NCBI GenBank assembly: GCA_017942165.1
Contig: JAGKSB010000004.1
Span: 62,001-126,000, forward strand
Reading direction: 5' to 3'
Source of the DNA: Rhinopithecimicrobium faecis
GTDB lineage: Bacteria; Bacteroidota; Bacteroidia; Sphingobacteriales; Sphingobacteriaceae
Length of the DNA: 64,000 nt
Below are positions 63,951 through 64,000 of this stretch, piece after piece. Under the pieces are notes generated by a model, which was not told where the DNA came from, searched no databases, and saw nothing but the letters and a program-made list of their open reading frames with translations. A program made the position numbers and the translations under genes. Within the stretch, counting starts at the first letter, position 1, and each line of letters begins with the position of its first letter.

Positions 63951-64000
63951 ATGATTTCCCCAAAAATATCATTTGACAATACTGAAATAGCCTTTAAAGG
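63951..64000 (+). CDS. Start of probable proline dehydrogenase, cut by the window
   Basis: An open frame begins at ATG 63951 and encodes MISPKISFDNTEIAFKG before the edge. The phrase FDNTEIAFK resembles the N-terminus of Bacteroidota proline dehydrogenases as I recall. It is too short for more. Confidence 0.5.
   Translation, partial: MISPKISFDNTEIAFK

Noticed and set aside
1..64000. CRISPR arrays, tRNAs, rRNAs, prophage and intact insertion sequences
   Set aside because: No regularly spaced repeats, cloverleaf sequences, transposase motifs or phage structural genes were found by reading. This is not a computed search.

Overview
The window reads as a chromosome segment of a Bacteroidota bacterium, most likely a Sphingobacteriaceae member. 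The reasons are protein families typical of that phylum (GLPGLI protein, S46 dipeptidyl-peptidase, DUF6428 in an arsenic operon, DUF2271/PepSY, DUF2490, TonB-dependent receptor), promoters of the TTG...TAnnTTTG type, few Shine-Dalgarno sequences and moderate-to-low G+C. No rRNA, tRNA, CRISPR array or intact insertion sequence was seen.

Layout. 1-2.9 kb is a very A+T-rich accessory strip: an orphan colicin E3-type ribonuclease domain, a small acidic protein and an ImmA/IrrE metallopeptidase split by a frameshift at an A7 run, then near-empty DNA. 2.9-4.4 kb is an arsenic-type operon (ArsR, DUF6428, LMW-PTP-like arsenate reductase) with two copies of a palindromic operator. 4.4-8.8 kb holds a secreted alpha/beta hydrolase, truA, an Xre-RES toxin-antitoxin pair with strong palindromes in front, a nuclease lipoprotein and CsbD. 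8.85-16.3 kb holds a doxX-adh-ogt-FUSC operon facing an AraC regulator, an NAD(P)-binding protein and a KgtP-like carrier. 16.3-21.6 kb is an ankyrin-DUF2271-PepSY/flavodoxin/reductase-ApbE operon that looks like a membrane or periplasmic flavin electron-transfer module.

23.1-33.0 kb is the most unusual part: a compact, A+T-rich, seven-gene minus-strand operon. In transcription order it encodes a vWA-like lipoprotein, a small membrane protein, a tubulin/FtsZ-like protein, a giant Hsp70/actin-like ATPase, a membrane coiled-coil protein, a MotA/ExbB/ZorA-like channel with a long tail, and a MotB/OmpA/ZorB-like stator partner. It combines an ion-driven motor pair with two cytoskeletal-type NTPases. 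It recalls both Zorya antiphage motors and the membrane-remodelling system predicted around the FtsZl-1 tubulin family, but lacks the Zorya helicase/nuclease effectors.

33.2-64 kb is mainly housekeeping and cell-envelope DNA: GH2 glycosidase, a degenerate FadD-like protein, two L,D-transpeptidases, a GLPGLI-WG protein, a PD-(D/E)XK/DNA2-type helicase, ychF, ribE, an oxyR-ClC operon, a DPP11-type peptidase, mazG, trpS, deoxynucleoside kinase, kdsB, FKBP, a TonB receptor, aroB and an S4 protein. The start of a probable proline dehydrogenase runs off the right edge. The 515-bp gap before ribE holds two candidate small RNAs.
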